From the NCBI GenBank assembly GCA_943736015.1, contig OX031061.1, forward strand, positions 15,137,290 to 15,201,289: a stretch of DNA of 64,000 nt, given 5' to 3'. The notes beneath the pieces were generated by a model. It had not been told where the DNA came from. It did not search any database and saw nothing but the letters and a program-made list of their open reading frames with translations. This document shows, piece by piece, positions 21,721-33,569 of this stretch; position 1 is the stretch's first letter; every line of letters starts with the position of its first letter. The translations under genes were made by a program, and so were the position numbers. Source of the stretch: Tridacna crocea. Its lineage: Eukaryota; Mollusca; Bivalvia; Cardiida; Cardiidae.

Positions 21721-24470
21721 GGACACCACCGTTCTATCTGTGACAGCCTTTTTGTCAGATGCAAGGTCAAATCTGAATTCTGCACTGTTCAGCGTCCATG
21801 GAGGGATTTCAGAGATGGCAATAGACTCCATGTCTATGCTAAGGTTATCTATAATGGACCCCATTCAGAAACCTAAAGGAGGAGTAACATTTGGTCCCCT
21901 TTCAAAAAAAGATGTTTATATTGAGGTTTAAAAACAATGTTATGAGTTGGTTTACAACGATTTGACTTCAGTTTTAAAAGATATTGAAGGGAGAGTTTTT
22001 CCCTCCTGTAGGAAAGAGGAGGTTCATTACCCTCAACTAAGAGACTATTGATGGGCAAGTTCTGAAAGCTCCACGTACAAGACGCAGACCTTCCAGGTGT
22101 ATATAATTGAGAATTTTGAGGTACAATTTACAGGCAGGCCTGTATACAAGTATACAAGTATACAATAGATCTAATTTGGAGTGAACTAAAGACCGAAAAA
22201 GCTGCAATAGGACTTTGCAGTCTGCTCCCAATTCAGAATGGGCCACAACCTTAAGAAGATTAAGAGCCTTCTTGCACTTCTTTTTAAGTGCAGTGATGTG
22301 AGGAAGGAAGGAAAGCTTTCTGTCAAAGATGACTCCAAAAAATTTAAACTCAGAACTGACCTCAATTTTTTTGTCCAAATACAGTTCCGGATCTGGATGG
22401 ACACCTCATACATTACAAAGGTGCATGCACTTAGTTTGAACTTTAAAAATTTAAAGCCATTTTCATCAGACCATGTTTGCAGTTTGTTGAGACACTGTTG
22501 AAACTGTCTCTCAATAATATTCACATTTCGAGATCTGAAGCATATAACAAAGTCATCAACATAGAGGGAACAGTCTACACCAGGACAGATAGCTTTAACT
22601 AAACTGTTTATTTTTTCACTGAAAAGTGTAACAGAGAGAATATATCCTTGGGGTACATCCATCTCCTGTTCAAGAGCTCCTGAGCCAGTATTACCAACTG
22701 GGACGCGGAAAAGACGTTCATTCAAGAAGGCTGAAAAAAAACAGAGGAAGACAGCCTCAAAGACCAAAGTCATGCAAGTCTTTAAGAATTCCTTATTTCC
22801 GAGTTGTATCATAATCACTTTCAAGGTCGAAATAGATACTACATGCTGTCTATTAATAAAGGCTTCTCTGACAAGGGTTTCAAAGCAGACAAGATGATCT
22901 ATGGTGACAAAATCCACTCTGTACATCAACGATGAGGTTGTTTTTCGCTAAAAACCAGACAAGCCTGTCGTTGACCATACCTTCTAGGGTCTTGCAGAGA
23001 CAACTAGTAAGAGCTATTGGCCGATAGTTAGCCGGGTCACTAGCATCCTTGCCAGGTTTTGGGATAGAAATTACTAGTGCCTCCTGCCAGGATGCAGGAA
23101 AATTACCTGATTTCAATAAAAAAAATATCAAGTAAAGGGGAGAGAGAAGTAAAAGGTAAGTGTTTTAAAAACTGGTAATGAACTTTATCTTGGCCAGGAG
23201 AAGTATCGTGAGCAGATTTTAATTCTTTAAAAGTGATAAGTTTATTATAATGCTCAGAATTTGAAGAATTCAAATTAAGTATTTTCTTTTCTTCTCTAGC
23301 TTTATTCCTCTAAAACTTTTCTGTATAAATTGCAGAGGATGACTTTTAGCAGAAGGTGTCGGCAAAAGCATCAGCTATATCCTGGGGTGATTCCAATGAA
23401 GTATTGTTAACTTCAAGGTGACTAAGAGGGGGCTGGCCTTTGCCACTGATCTTTCTGATCATATCCCAGGTTTTTTTAGTAGTAGTTCTACTACTTAATT
23501 CGGAGACACATTGTCTCAAGACTAGCGCTTACTTTCTCTGATGGTACGACAGGCTTTTGCCCTGGAAATACGGAATAAGTTAAGATTTTCTTTGGCAGGC
23601 CTGAGGTTCAATTTTCTAAGGGCCTGTTTTCTATCTCTGACAGCCTGTTTACAATCATCATTGTACCAAGGCTTGCCAGGACATTTTGGGTTTGTCAAGG
23701 TCTGAGAGACGGACTGTTTAGCTGCATCAATTAATAGGGAGGTGAAAAGTTTTGCAGGATCATCGCATTCTATAAATTTATCATGTGTAATGGTCTCTTC
23801 ACATAGGGTTTCAAATTTATTCCAATTGGCTTTAGAAAGCTTCCATTTCTGCGGTCGTACACTGCTGGATGGTTGTGTAGATGAAAAGATAATGGGGAAG
23901 TGATCATTTCCACACAAATCCTCAGTCACTTTCCAAGTAAAATTGAAAAGTACTGGTCTGCATAATGTTAAATCAATGGAAGAGTAATATCAAGTTGCTG
24001 GATGCAAGTAGGTTTTAGACTTATCATTCATGAAAGATAAAGAGTTGTTCGAAATGAAGTTCTCTAACTGTAGACCTCACTGTTGGTGTCCTTACAACCC
24101 CAATTAACATTGCAATCATTGAAGTCCCCAGCAAGAATACAGGGGCATGGCAATTGGGAAATGAGATCATTCAGATTGGTCTCATGGATAGGTGTGCATG
24201 CAGGAAGATATAAAGAACACAGTGTAACAGGACTGTGTAAAGATAGCCTGATGGCAACAGCTTGCAAGTTTGTAGTAAGAGAGATAACTCTGTCAGGAAT
24301 GTTGTTGTTAACAATAATAGAAACACCACCTCTGGCTTTATCCCCTTCCGTAAAGATCTTATTGTAAATGGAATAATATTTGAAATATTAATGAATCGTG
24401 ATTGGTACTGTAAAATTGATATTCTGCATGAATACAGCGGGTTTCTCAAATGGCAGTAGCTTTGCAGCCG
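21721..24470 (-). pseudogene. EN-RT non-LTR retrotransposon (RNase H-bearing, Nimb/Jockey-like), truncated
   Basis: Reading right to left on the minus strand: an endonuclease part (GGVSIIVNNN at about 24310; CILAGDFNDCNVNWG at about 24150, with the GDFN active-site motif), a linker (KPWYNDDCKQAVRDRK, 23650), reverse transcriptase blocks (WQEALVISIPKPGKDASDP, 23070; NYRPIALTSCLCKTLE; QGYILSVTLFSEKIN; LYVDDFVICF at 22565, the YxDD box), a thumb region (FFGVIFDRKLSFLPHI), and LVEGNEPPLSYRREKLSLQY before the expected RNase H. It ends at IPPWTLNSAEFRFDLAS, where hAT sequence takes over, so the RNase H itself is lost. It is split by several frameshifts and stops, and the N-terminal endonuclease is cut at about 24470. 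Class assignment rests on motif recognition, not a tree. Confidence 0.88.
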
Positions 24471-24580
24471 GCTATGAAAAAACCCAGATGGTAAGGTTAA
24501 TGTTGTTCTTCAAAAATTTCATGTCGTTTTACCTTCATTCATCACATCCGTTTTGGAAAATGTAACACCCCTGATGGTGT

Positions 24581-24809
24581 TTAACCCATTACCACACAAT
24601 CCCTACTTTTGACGCCCCTGAGAAAGAAGCCTTTTGAAAACACTGTAGGAAAAGAAGAAAATGCTGGAAACCAGCATTTTCTCCTTTTCCCACAGTGTTT
24701 TTTACCCTTCCCAGAACAAATTTCAATTTTTCAGTCACCTTTATTTTGTTGTCTGCAAATGCTCTCAATTTGGACAAGTCTAAAATTTTGTTGTTTGGTA
24801 ATTAGTTAA
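24581..24809 (+). mobile_element. Hairpin MITE, subfamily A
   Basis: TTAACCCATTACCACACAATCC to GGTAATTAGTTAA. The palindrome is of the CACTGTRGG/CCCACAGTG type. It lies about 110 bp upstream (minus strand) of the truncated LINE. Confidence 0.88.
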
Positions 24810-25112
24810 AAGAAACAATGTGGTGTATACTTGTTAGGCAACAGCTTTTTAATCTTTTTTTACCTATCTGCTGAATCAAACTATTCATGAAATCAAGAAA
24901 GCAGTACAATGTACTTACTCAATTTTTATTTTCAGTAAGGGCTCTGACTAAAACATATAACTTCCTTTTTTTTTTAACAAACACCGGCAAGTTACCACAC
25001 AACCTTGAAAACGGATAAAAAGACTAGACTTATTCTTTCATGTTTTGTGCATGATTAACACACATACCTACAAACTAGTAATTGGGAATCAAGTGAGCAG
25101 TACTTAATTAGT

Positions 25113-25248
25113 TGTATGGTCAGGTGGCAGGAGACTTGGAAACTTGTTCTCGGCTGTGGTAAGCCATTTTGTCCATGAGCCGTGCTCAGAAGGCAGTGGA
25201 CTTGGAGACTTGTTGATGGCTGTGGTGAATCATGTTGCCTTGAACCAG
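25113..25248 (-). repeat. Imperfect tandem duplication, about 68-bp period
   Basis: GGAGACTTGGAAACTTGTT...GGCTGTGGT recurs as GGACTTGGAGACTTGTT...GGCTGTGGT. It falls in an otherwise featureless stretch. Confidence 0.65.
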
Positions 25249-26013
25249 TTTCCAATTCAATGAAAAATGACGTCAGTGGGAAATGACGTCATTTAAAACC
25301 TTGGTAATACATGATAAAATATGCAGCTTAGCAGGGCTCCTGCTGTCGATCATCACTAGCACCAAATGCAAAAATTCAGAAAAAACAGCATAAAAAATGA
25401 AGCACTGGCGAATATACCGGAGACAGGTAAATGTCTTTAAAATGTCCTTTAAAGATCGTAACTCTGACATAACAAATTGCATCAAGTGTAAAGGAAGCCC
25501 TTGTTACTGTTTATCACATCTGATCAAGCTGGCATTCATCAAAAGTCTTGCCTAATTTTACAACTTCCATGTATACAAACCATACAATGCAAATCAATCA
25601 AGTATCAATTTCATCATGCCCTATTGAGCACACAGAATTTTTACACTATCTACTGCAAACCAATCAGAAATCAGATACAAGATTTAGTCACCACCCATAA
25701 TTTCTAAAGCCACGCCTTGATTATTCCTTACCAGGTCAGCATCCTCTTGCAGGCTAAATTTTATCACCTGTTTTTAACAATGTCACTCATGAAAAACATG
25801 ATAATGGTATTGATCTGCTTATCTAGTGTAAAAATGACATATTTTGGAGTTAGTTACTACCAGTAACGAAAATTTTTATATCAAATAATGCAGAAAAATG
25901 TTTCTGAAAATCAAATGACATGCAAAATGTATTGTCAAAAAAAAACATGAAAACCCATAACACAACAACATGTCAGTTTGACATTGTCCAATTAGAAGCA
26001 CTTCAGACTGTCT

Positions 26014-26241
26014 TTAACTCTTTACCACACGACAAATTTTAGACTGGTTCAAATTGAAAGCATTTGCAGACGACCAAATAAAGGTGACTAAAAAATTGAA
26101 ATTTGTTCTGGGAAGGATAGAAAACACTGTGGGAAAAGGAGAAAATGCTGGTTACCAGCATTTTCTCCTTTTCCTACAGTGTTTTCAAAAGGCTTCTTTC
26201 TCAGAGGCGTCAAAAGTAGGGATTGTGTGGTAATGGGTTAA
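26014..26241 (-). mobile_element. Hairpin MITE, subfamily A
   Basis: TTAACTCTTTACCACACGAC to ATTGTGTGGTAATGGGTTAA. Palindrome of the CACTGTGGG type, with one mismatch in the outer arm. Confidence 0.9.
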
Positions 26242-26526
26242 GCTTTGATAATGACATAAAAAGTATACCCAAATATATGTATACAACTACAAGTAGGTGC
26301 TGAAATATGTGTCTAATAACAAGGAAAAAGTCAGTTGAGTATTTGACATCAAAATGCTGAATGCTTGAGGGAATTACACTTTGTTGGCCACTTTGTCTTA
26401 TAGTGATAGCACTGGAACAAGTGACTATATAAAACACTCATACAAAGAGAAAAAGACCAGAATACAGTAACAGACCTTTTAACAAATGTAGCCTTTAGTA
26501 TTGTTTATGATAAAAGAAATGGTGCA

Positions 26527-26754
26527 TTAACTCTTTACCACACAATCCTGACTTTTCACGACCCTGAGAAAGAAGCCTTTTGAAAACATTGTGGGAAAAG
26601 GAGAAAATGCTGGTACCAGCATTTTCTCCTTTTCCCACACTGTTTTCTACCCTGTTAATAAACAATTGCACTATTTGAGCCACACTGAAATCGTCGTCTG
26701 CAAATGCTTTCGATTTGGACAAACCTAAAATATCGTCGTTTGGTAATGAGTTAA
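26527..26754 (+). mobile_element. Hairpin MITE, subfamily A
   Basis: TTAACTCTTTACCACACAATCC to CGTTTGGTAATGAGTTAA. The palindrome centre is shortened to CTGGTACCAG, which keeps it self-complementary. Confidence 0.88.
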
Positions 26755-27061
26755 CCCTTTATTACAAAATCCCAATTTCTTCCTTAATTTCATTAAAACT
26801 AAGGGAATTCTAACAGGCTAGCAGTTTAAGTATAAAAGCTATAGATTTTGAATTGAAAACAATCATTGTTCTACATCAAAGTATACCAATTAAAACAATT
26901 AAGTTTGAAATTCATAAAATTAATGTTTTGGACGATTTGCATAATTATGCTAACTGAATGCCCTGTGTGTGTATGATTTACAATTTTGTACAAAAAAAAA
27001 ATCACTTCACTGACACAAACACATCTAAATTTATTGTTTTATTTCCAGTGTAATCCATTTC

Positions 27062-27330
27062 TACAGAGTGTCCGGAGAGTAAGGTAACACTTTCGTACAT
27101 TTATATTTTGGCTTAAAATATAAGATAACGAGATGAAAAATATATATACATGTAAAAAAAACGTCTAAGTCATTATGTGTGATAATTTAATTCAATTTTC
27201 ATAACACTTTGCGCTTTTATACAGATTTCACTTCAAAAGTCCTTTTTCGGTCATTAGCGTCATTTTAGTAATTAATGACGTTTTCAATTTGACATCTTAT
27301 TTTGGCCAAACTCTAAAGGTATCTTTTTTT
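27062..27330 (-). mobile_element. Mariner remnant without the insertions (paralogous empty site)
   Basis: It starts TACAGAGTGTCCGGAGAGTA and aligns to 57414-57848 plus 63526-63560. Where the other copy has TTAA-MITE-TTAA it has only GGTAACACTTTC. Where the other copy has the 5.7-kb transposon it runs straight through (AGTAATTAATGACGTTTTC). Confidence 0.55.
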
Positions 27331-27800
27331 CTCAGATGAATTTTAGCGGTCTTTCACAACAATCTCTCAAAAACTTGTGACACAAATCTGGCTTGATGTC
27401 CCGTACCAAGTTGCAAACAATGTCCCTTAACCCTGGCCCGAAGGACACAAACGGTTAACTTGAAAACATCAGTTCAAAACAAATTTGAATTTGGTACAAA
27501 GGAGCTTAGGTACCTTGACAGAGAAGATAAACCTTGTGGGAAAAAGAGAATATGCTGGTTCAGCAAAGGTTTAAAGTCCCCTTAACAACTTACTATATCA
27601 ATGTTGCCCTTATGGCAAGTGCATTCCAAGATCTGTATTCAATCAATACTGTCAACTTTGGTGAGATGTTCTAGAAAGGCAGCTACTGCCTTACCATTAC
27701 AGATATTTGGTGTTGGGCCTAACAAAAGATGTCTGTGTTTAGGGTTTCTGTCCGAAATGCTGTAGGTAGGGTAGATTTTTTTTCTGGGTAACCTTTTACA

Positions 27801-28348
27801 CATCTTCGCAAGCTAAGGGTTATGATCCACTACACTACTCTACCCTTGGTGGATTCAGCTTGATTTCGACAATCACGTGATAATTATGCATTTCATTGGT
27901 AGCAGCTAGCTCTAACTGCATCAAATAAAATCACTCGTAGCATTTCATCTTCGATAAAAGTAGAACAGGGTCTCTATAAAAATAGATGGTAAACATGAAT
28001 ACCTCCATGGACCTTTGAAGGACCTGTAATGATTTATTATCAAAGAAAACCAACAAACAGTATTTACATAAAGTTTCGGTATGACCAATTAAATATCAGA
28101 TGTTTTAGGCAATGTGCAAGCACCTGACCATAGAATGTCAAAGTAATGTTTGTGGTTAATGCTTCATGTTGAATTATTGTATTCGTAGGCGGTTTGTTAA
28201 GCAACATTTCATTGGCTATATGAAACAGGATGTAAAGGGAGATAATAAGCAGCATCCAATAGGGGCTGTGTCTCCGTAATCTCAAAATCGGGCTCAATCT
28301 GCCAAGGTAAGATCCAAATAGTGATCATAACCTTGGCTCACGAAGATG
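27801..28348 (+). mobile_element. CATCTTCG-ended MITE, copy with 9-bp target duplication
   Basis: TIRs read CATCTTCGCAAGCTAAGG and, inverted, CATCTTCGTGAGCCAAGG. CCTTTTACA flanks both ends (27792-27800 and 28349-28357). The middle is shared with 7900-8261 (CTCGTAGCATTTCATCTT, GTAATGATTTATTA, CAGATGTTTTAGGC). Confidence 0.88.
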
Positions 28349-28608
28349 CCTTTTACATGGACCAACAGAGCTCCAGATACGAGGGAACTTAAATTATACC
28401 TCATAAATCCAAGTCTGTTGTTCTTTCAATATCAGACGAACACCATTTTTTTTTAACAACAGGGTTTATTTTAGATAAAAGTGGTTTTCTGAGAATGTAT
28501 CTATACAATCGGACTGGTTTACGCATTGTTGCCAGTATACTGGACATGTGTTGTAAATATGGGCCCAATCAAAGTCTTGCTTGGGCTATCTGTATTTCAT
28601 AGGTTATA

Positions 28609-28880
28609 ATGAATGAATGAATGAATGAATGAATGAATAGTGTTCTATGGCCCGTCGACAACTTGGGTCATATTGGGCGCACTTACTTAGTCAACAATAA
28701 TGCGAGGTAACAATAACATACATGTGCAACATCATAAGACAAACATGATAAATGAGGAATGGACGAAACACGAAATAATGCCCCTTTTGTCGCCTTTTAC
28801 GACATGCATGCTGTCACTTCTGTTCCAGATGAAATGGCTAATGTGACGATCACGGGACTGCAGTGGTTTATTCTTATACC
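28609..28880 (-). mobile_element. LINE 3' UTR fragment with (CATT)n tail
   Basis: An (AATG)n run at 28609-28638 is followed by TGGCCCGTCGACAACTTGGG, which resembles the LINE 3' end at 17375-17410. On the minus strand it holds GTCGTAAAAGGCGAC, which I associate with 3' UTRs of this LINE class. No coding sequence remains. Confidence 0.5.
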
Positions 28881-30090
28881 CCCAATTATTCACAGGTTAT
28901 TTTACACTACTTCTGGTATATAAAATTACACATTACCAGTCAGTGCTGATTGCAGAAATTATTGTTTCGACAAGGAAAACGGTAACAGTAGCATTCTTCA
29001 ATCGTCTGTTTCCTACAACTGCCGATCAATCCACCATCAAGCAGCAATTCAGACAAAAAAGTTTTGTCTTTCAAACAGTGAAATCGACCCTTTCTTCCAA
29101 AATGACTGACAGACTTGCCTTTCTTGGACTTTAAAGGTGAAATGCATTGTAAATCATGTTTGATGATGAAAAGATCCATTTATGTTGACCCCCAAAGTTA
29201 AAGAAATGACCCTCAACGAATGATAAAGGGGGTCACAATGACCCCCAATTTTTAAAGATGAGGGAAAACTCTGCTTTGGACCATGTACCACATCACCCCA
29301 AAACGATTTTTCTTTTTTCCCAAAAATTTTTTACATGGGCCATATATCAAAATCACACCTGACAGGTTTCTTTTTTTTTTCAATAGTGACATAAAAGTTT
29401 CTGGGAAGGGTCTGGAAACCTTGAACACAGATATTTTTTGATAGGCCTTATTTCTGGACTAGAAAACATTTCTTGAGTTTTTTCTGGCTAATTAATAAAA
29501 GTGTTAAACAGCAATTTGTCAATACATAGAAATGGTTTGGGATCAATTCAGCAATACTTATGCTTTTGAAGTTATGATAATAAATGCACTGTAAATGATA
29601 AATATACAGCAGAAAGTGGATAAATATCAAAGAGGCCCTAATACTAAGGTTTTGAAATGACACTAAGACCAAGTAACAACTAAGGTTTTGAAATGACACT
29701 AAGACCAAGTAACAATGACTAGGCTCATTTACTGATCCCGAGTTTTGACAGACCAAACTTTTGGCTGCTAACAATTTTTGGCTGGCGCCAACCTAGAGAC
29801 CGGTCCTTTTACAAACACAAAATTGACCTATGGCAAAAAGTTTCAGCCCAGGCCAGCCTGCACTTACTGCACAGGCTGACCTGGGTCAATACTTTTTGCA
29901 GATGCATTTAGCCCCCTTTTTACAGAGCATACCTCATTTGAACTTATATCATACCATCTAAAAGTATGAAAAAAATTGTGGAGATGACAGTCTGTTATTG
30001 TATGGTTGGGCCATGTTAGTCCCTGGCAGGAAAAAAAAGAATTTTGAAATCGGGCAAAAAGTAATCAATCACACACCTACCTGGCAGGTA
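28881..30090. other. No gene seen; short dispersed element at 29840-29930
   Basis: GGCCAGCCTGCACTTACTGCACAGGCTGACCTGGGTC with following GATGCATTTAGCCCCC resembles text at 33050-33110, 51645-51700 and 53855-54020, so it marks another short interspersed family. Confidence 0.4.
29645..29716 (+). repeat. Perfect 36-bp tandem duplication
   Basis: TAAGGTTTTGAAATGACACT...AGTAACAA is present twice (29645-29680 and 29681-29716), differing only at the last base. It is recent. Confidence 0.9.
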
Positions 30091-30317
30091 TTAACCCTTT
30101 ACTCCATAGATACTCATTTCTACAATTGCCTGTAGGAGCCTTTGGAAAACATTGTGGCAAAAGGTGAAATTGCTCGTGACGAGCAATTTCACCTTTTGCC
30201 ACAATGTTTTCTATGCTATCAAAAGGTGTTATATACACATAAGAAACGGCTTCATCCTTACTGTTATTTAGGTCAATTAGAGATACCACAGATATGCCTT
30301 ATGGGGTAATGGGTTAA
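30091..30317 (+). mobile_element. Hairpin MITE, subfamily B2
   Basis: TTAACCCTTTACTCCATAGATACTC to GGTAATGGGTTAA. The palindrome at about 30145-30210 reads TGTGGCAAAAGGTGAAATTG and its exact inverse; at least three arm positions differ from the A type on both arms. Confidence 0.9.
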
Positions 30318-30351
30318 CCTAGAGTTCTGAAATTATTTTCTCTGTAAGTGA

Positions 30352-30579
30352 TTAACCCATTACTATAAAATCCCTGGTTTTAATGATCCTATAGGAGTAG
30401 GCTTTGAAGCCATTGTGGGAAAAGGAGAAAATGCTGGTCACCAGCATTTTCTCCTTTTCCCACAATGTTTTCTTCCCCATCAAAAATAAAAATCATCCTT
30501 TCACTTACATTTAATTTTTCGTCAGCAGATCTTTGGAATTTGGACTGATCTAAATTTTTGTTGTTTGGTAAAGAGTTAA
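30352..30579 (+). mobile_element. Hairpin MITE, subfamily A/C intermediate
   Basis: TTAACCCATTACTATAAAATCCC to GTTTGGTAAAGAGTTAA. The palindrome centre is CTGGTCACCAG. Confidence 0.85.
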
Positions 30580-30706
30580 CGAATGGACCAATCATACAAT
30601 GACTGATTGTCATCTTCACAATACTTTCCATACTTTTAAATGGTATAATGTAAATTCAAATGTATCTAAAACCCTGTTTGTTTACATTTGGCCTCTATTA
30701 GTACTT

Positions 30707-31385
30707 TTACTCTTTACCACTTTTAATGACCCTGTGAAAGATGTCCTTTGAAAACATTGTGAGAAAAGGAGAAAATGCTAGTAAACAGCATTTTTTTCCT
30801 TTTCCCCCAATGTTTTCTACCCTTCTCAAATTACATCGCATCACTTTTAGACATATACAAACCAAACCGTGAACGTAGATCTAGGTCAAATGGCACAACA
30901 CTTGTAGTACCCAAAAGCCGTACTAAAACATATGGAGATGGTAGTTTCATGACTGTTGCTCCTTCACTGTGGAATTCTTCTACAATTTCATCTTTTAAGA
31001 AGTCCTTAATGACTCATTTATTTCTACAGATTTACGTAAATTGAACAATCTTTACTGTGTAAAACGTCTTTCTTTTACAGTTTATTACTTATTCAATAAG
31101 CATGTCTTGTTCTAAGTATTTCTTAGCTATCAAACTTTTCTTTAATATTTCTTAATGTGTTGCTTTTACATGTTTTATTTATTTCATATTCTGTTTACAT
31201 GTATGTTTTCATTGAGATTACTTTTGTAAGGTGCTTTTGAACATGCTCCTGTATGATAAAAGCACTCTATAAATGTGATAATAATAATAATAAAACAAAC
31301 TTCAATTTTCAGTCATTTTATTTTGTCGTCTGCAAATGCTTTGGAGTTGGACAAGCCTAAAATATTGTTGTTTGGTAAGAGTTAA
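30707..31385 (+). mobile_element. Hairpin MITE split by a LINE 3' end
   Basis: The left part is 30707-30830 (CTCTTTACCAC ... CTACCCTTCTCAAA) and the right part 31293-31385 (AAACAAACTTCAATTTTC ... GGTAAGAGTTAA). The LINE at 30831-31292 occupies the break. Confidence 0.85.
30831..31292 (+). pseudogene. 5'-truncated LINE (CR1/L2-like) inserted in a hairpin MITE
   Basis: The frame ending at 31044 encodes the end of a reverse-transcriptase ORF (PKSRTKTYGDGSFMTVAPSL, WNSS, SFKKSLMTHLF), a very common C-terminal block of CR1/L2-type LINEs. The element ends in TGATAATAATAATAATAA, a microsatellite tail typical of that group. MITE sequence is interrupted exactly at both edges. The clade call is from memory. 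Confidence 0.8.
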
Positions 31386-32037
31386 TTGCCAATTCAAAGA
31401 TAGATAACATAATGATATTTGTTTGTAAAAAGAATTTAATTTTATTTCATCCATTATAAAAAGTAACCCCACTATGGAAAAATCCCTTGTTTGTCAATAA
31501 ATATGGCCCCTTGTCATGCTGTCTCCTGGGAGATATGTCATTCTGCAATACAGGGACAACATTAAGGATCTTTGTGTAAGATTTTAACTAACAATCTTTC
31601 AATGTTACGCCAAAAATCTCTTTTTTCAGAATGCTCCTCAATTGTGGTGTTGATGGGCGATGCCAGATTTAAAGTACCGGTATTGCAAAGCTTGATTGCA
31701 ACAAATGATGTGATTGGATATCAACAAGTTAAAAACAGAAATGACGGTGTATCTGTGTTAGTTTAAATTTTCTCGAAGAAAAAGCTGAGATCACTAATCA
31801 AAATGCTTCGTGAATAATTAATGAAAATGAGTCTATAAACGCAACTATAATTGTGAAAGGTGCCCATAACCCTTCACTACATAATCTCCGAGTTTTAAAA
31901 GTTAAGAGATGACATTTAAACTACAAACAATTCTAGATGAATCATACTGTAAAAGATACATGTCTGAAACATTTCTAGACCTTATGTTAATATTCACACT
32001 AATATTAAGTTGAAAAATACATTTAACTCTTTACCAA

Positions 32038-32270
32038 TTAACTCATTACCAAACGACAAACTTTTAGACTGACCAGTCCAAATTGAAAGCTGTTGCAGAC
32101 GACAAAATAAAGATGACTGAAAAATTGAAATTTGTTCTGGGAAGGGTAGAAAACAATGTGGGAAAAGGAGAAAATGCTGGTTACCACTATTTTCTCCTTT
32201 TCCCACAGTGTTTTCAAAAGGCTTCTTTCTCAGGGGCGTCAAAAGTAGGGATTGTGTGGTAATGGGTTAA
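32038..32270 (-). mobile_element. Hairpin MITE, first of a three-copy tandem
   Basis: TTAACTCATTACCAAACGAC to GGTAATGGGTTAA. A further TTAACTCTTTACC at 32023 suggests an older end. The palindrome has two mismatches near its centre. Confidence 0.88.
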
Positions 32271-32483
32271 ATGACAGAATTGTTGACTTGTCAAAATTGA
32301 AAGCATTTGCAGACGACAAAATTATGTAAATAGGAAAGTAAAATTTGATTTCAGAAGGATACAAAACATTGTGGGAAAAGGAGAAAATGCTGGTCATAAG
32401 CATTTTCTCCTTTTCCCTTGATGTTTTCAAAAGGCTTCTTTGTCTGGGTCATTAAAAATCGGGATTATGTAGTAATGGGTTAA
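32267..32483 (-). mobile_element. Hairpin MITE, second of the tandem, shares TTAA with the first
   Basis: The left end is eroded (TTAAATGACAGAATTG). The right end is GTAGTAATGGGTTAA. The centre is CTGGTCATAAGC, imperfect. Confidence 0.82.
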
Positions 32484-32712
32484 TTAACTCATTACCACAC
32501 GAGAAAATTTTAGACTGGTCCAAAATGAAGGCATTTGCAGACGAGAAAATAAAGGTGATTAAAAAATAGAAATTTGTTCTGGGAAGGGTAGAAAACACTG
32601 TGGGAAAAGGAGAAAATGCTGGTTACCAGCATTTTCTCCTTTTCCCACAGTGTTTTCTAAAGGCTTCTTTCTCAGGGGCATCAAAAGTAGGGATTGTGTG
32701 GTAATGGGTTAA
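32484..32712 (-). mobile_element. Hairpin MITE, third of the tandem
   Basis: TTAACTCATTACCACACGAG to ATTGTGTGGTAATGGGTTAA, directly after the TTAA of the second copy. The palindrome at about 32594-32656 is perfect, CACTGTGGG type. Confidence 0.9.
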
Positions 32713-32817
32713 TGTAATTTAAACATGCTGATTTCGCATCCATCTGGAAACAAGTTCTTACAACTTGTACTAATCTCTCTTGAAATACATTTGAGCCATG
32801 GTATGATGACAGGGTGT

Positions 32818-33046
32818 TTAACCCTTTACCACACAATCCCGACTTTTAGCGACCCTGAGAAAGAAGCCTACTGAAAACATTTTGGAAAAAGGAGAAAATG
32901 CTGGTAACCAGCATTTTCTCCTTTTCCCAAAATGTTTTCTACCCATCACAAAACAAATTTCAATTTTTCAGTCACTTTTATTTTGTCGTCTGCAAATACT
33001 TTCAATTTGGACCAGTCTAAAATTTTGTTGTGTGGTAAAGAGTTAA
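32818..33046 (+). mobile_element. Hairpin MITE, subfamily A, with paired arm changes
   Basis: TTAACCCTTTACCACACAATCC to GTGTGGTAAAGAGTTAA. Outer arms read CATTTTGG and CCAAAATG where other copies have CATTGTGG and CCACAATG, so the change is present on both arms. Confidence 0.9.
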
Positions 33047-33415
33047 TACATCTACCAAAAGTATTGATCCAGGTCAGCCTGAGCAGGCAGGCTGACCAAC
33101 ACCTTAACTTTTAGCTATTAGTCCACTTTCTGCATGCTGAAGGACGAGTCTAGTTCATGATTCAGTCAGTTGTTGCTGAAGACAAAATGAATATATGATG
33201 AATTGCTAGGCAAACTGCAGATGCATGAAGCCCCCTTTTGTCAGATTATGGCTTATTTATTTTCCTTTCAAACCTGGAAGGCTTCTAGATGCATGTAAAA
33301 TCTCCTTGATGATTCCAGTCACTTTTGGAGATACAGTATGAGCAATAAAACTTCAAGGACGTGCAACTTTTAATTCTATAAAGAAAATTAACCCCCTCCA
33401 CAAAATACTTTGTGT

Positions 33416-33569
33416 TAGCCCTTAACCACAAAATCCCAGGTTCTAAGGACCCTGAAAAAAAGGCCTTTTGAAATCATTGTGGGAAAAAGAGAAAATGCTG
33501 GTAACCAGCATTTTCTCCTATTCCCATAATGTTTTCTACCTTAGCAGAAGAAAAAAATTAATCTATCAA
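33416..33569 (+). mobile_element. Hairpin MITE, right end lost
   Basis: It starts near TTAGCCCTTAACCACAAAATCCC. The palindrome is at about 33475-33530. It ends soon after CTACCTTAGCAG. Confidence 0.75.

Noticed and set aside
27501-27570. Additional hairpin MITE
   Set aside because: Only ACCTTGTGGGAAAAAGAG...ATGCTGG is similar; ends and the right arm are absent, so it is at most a small fragment.
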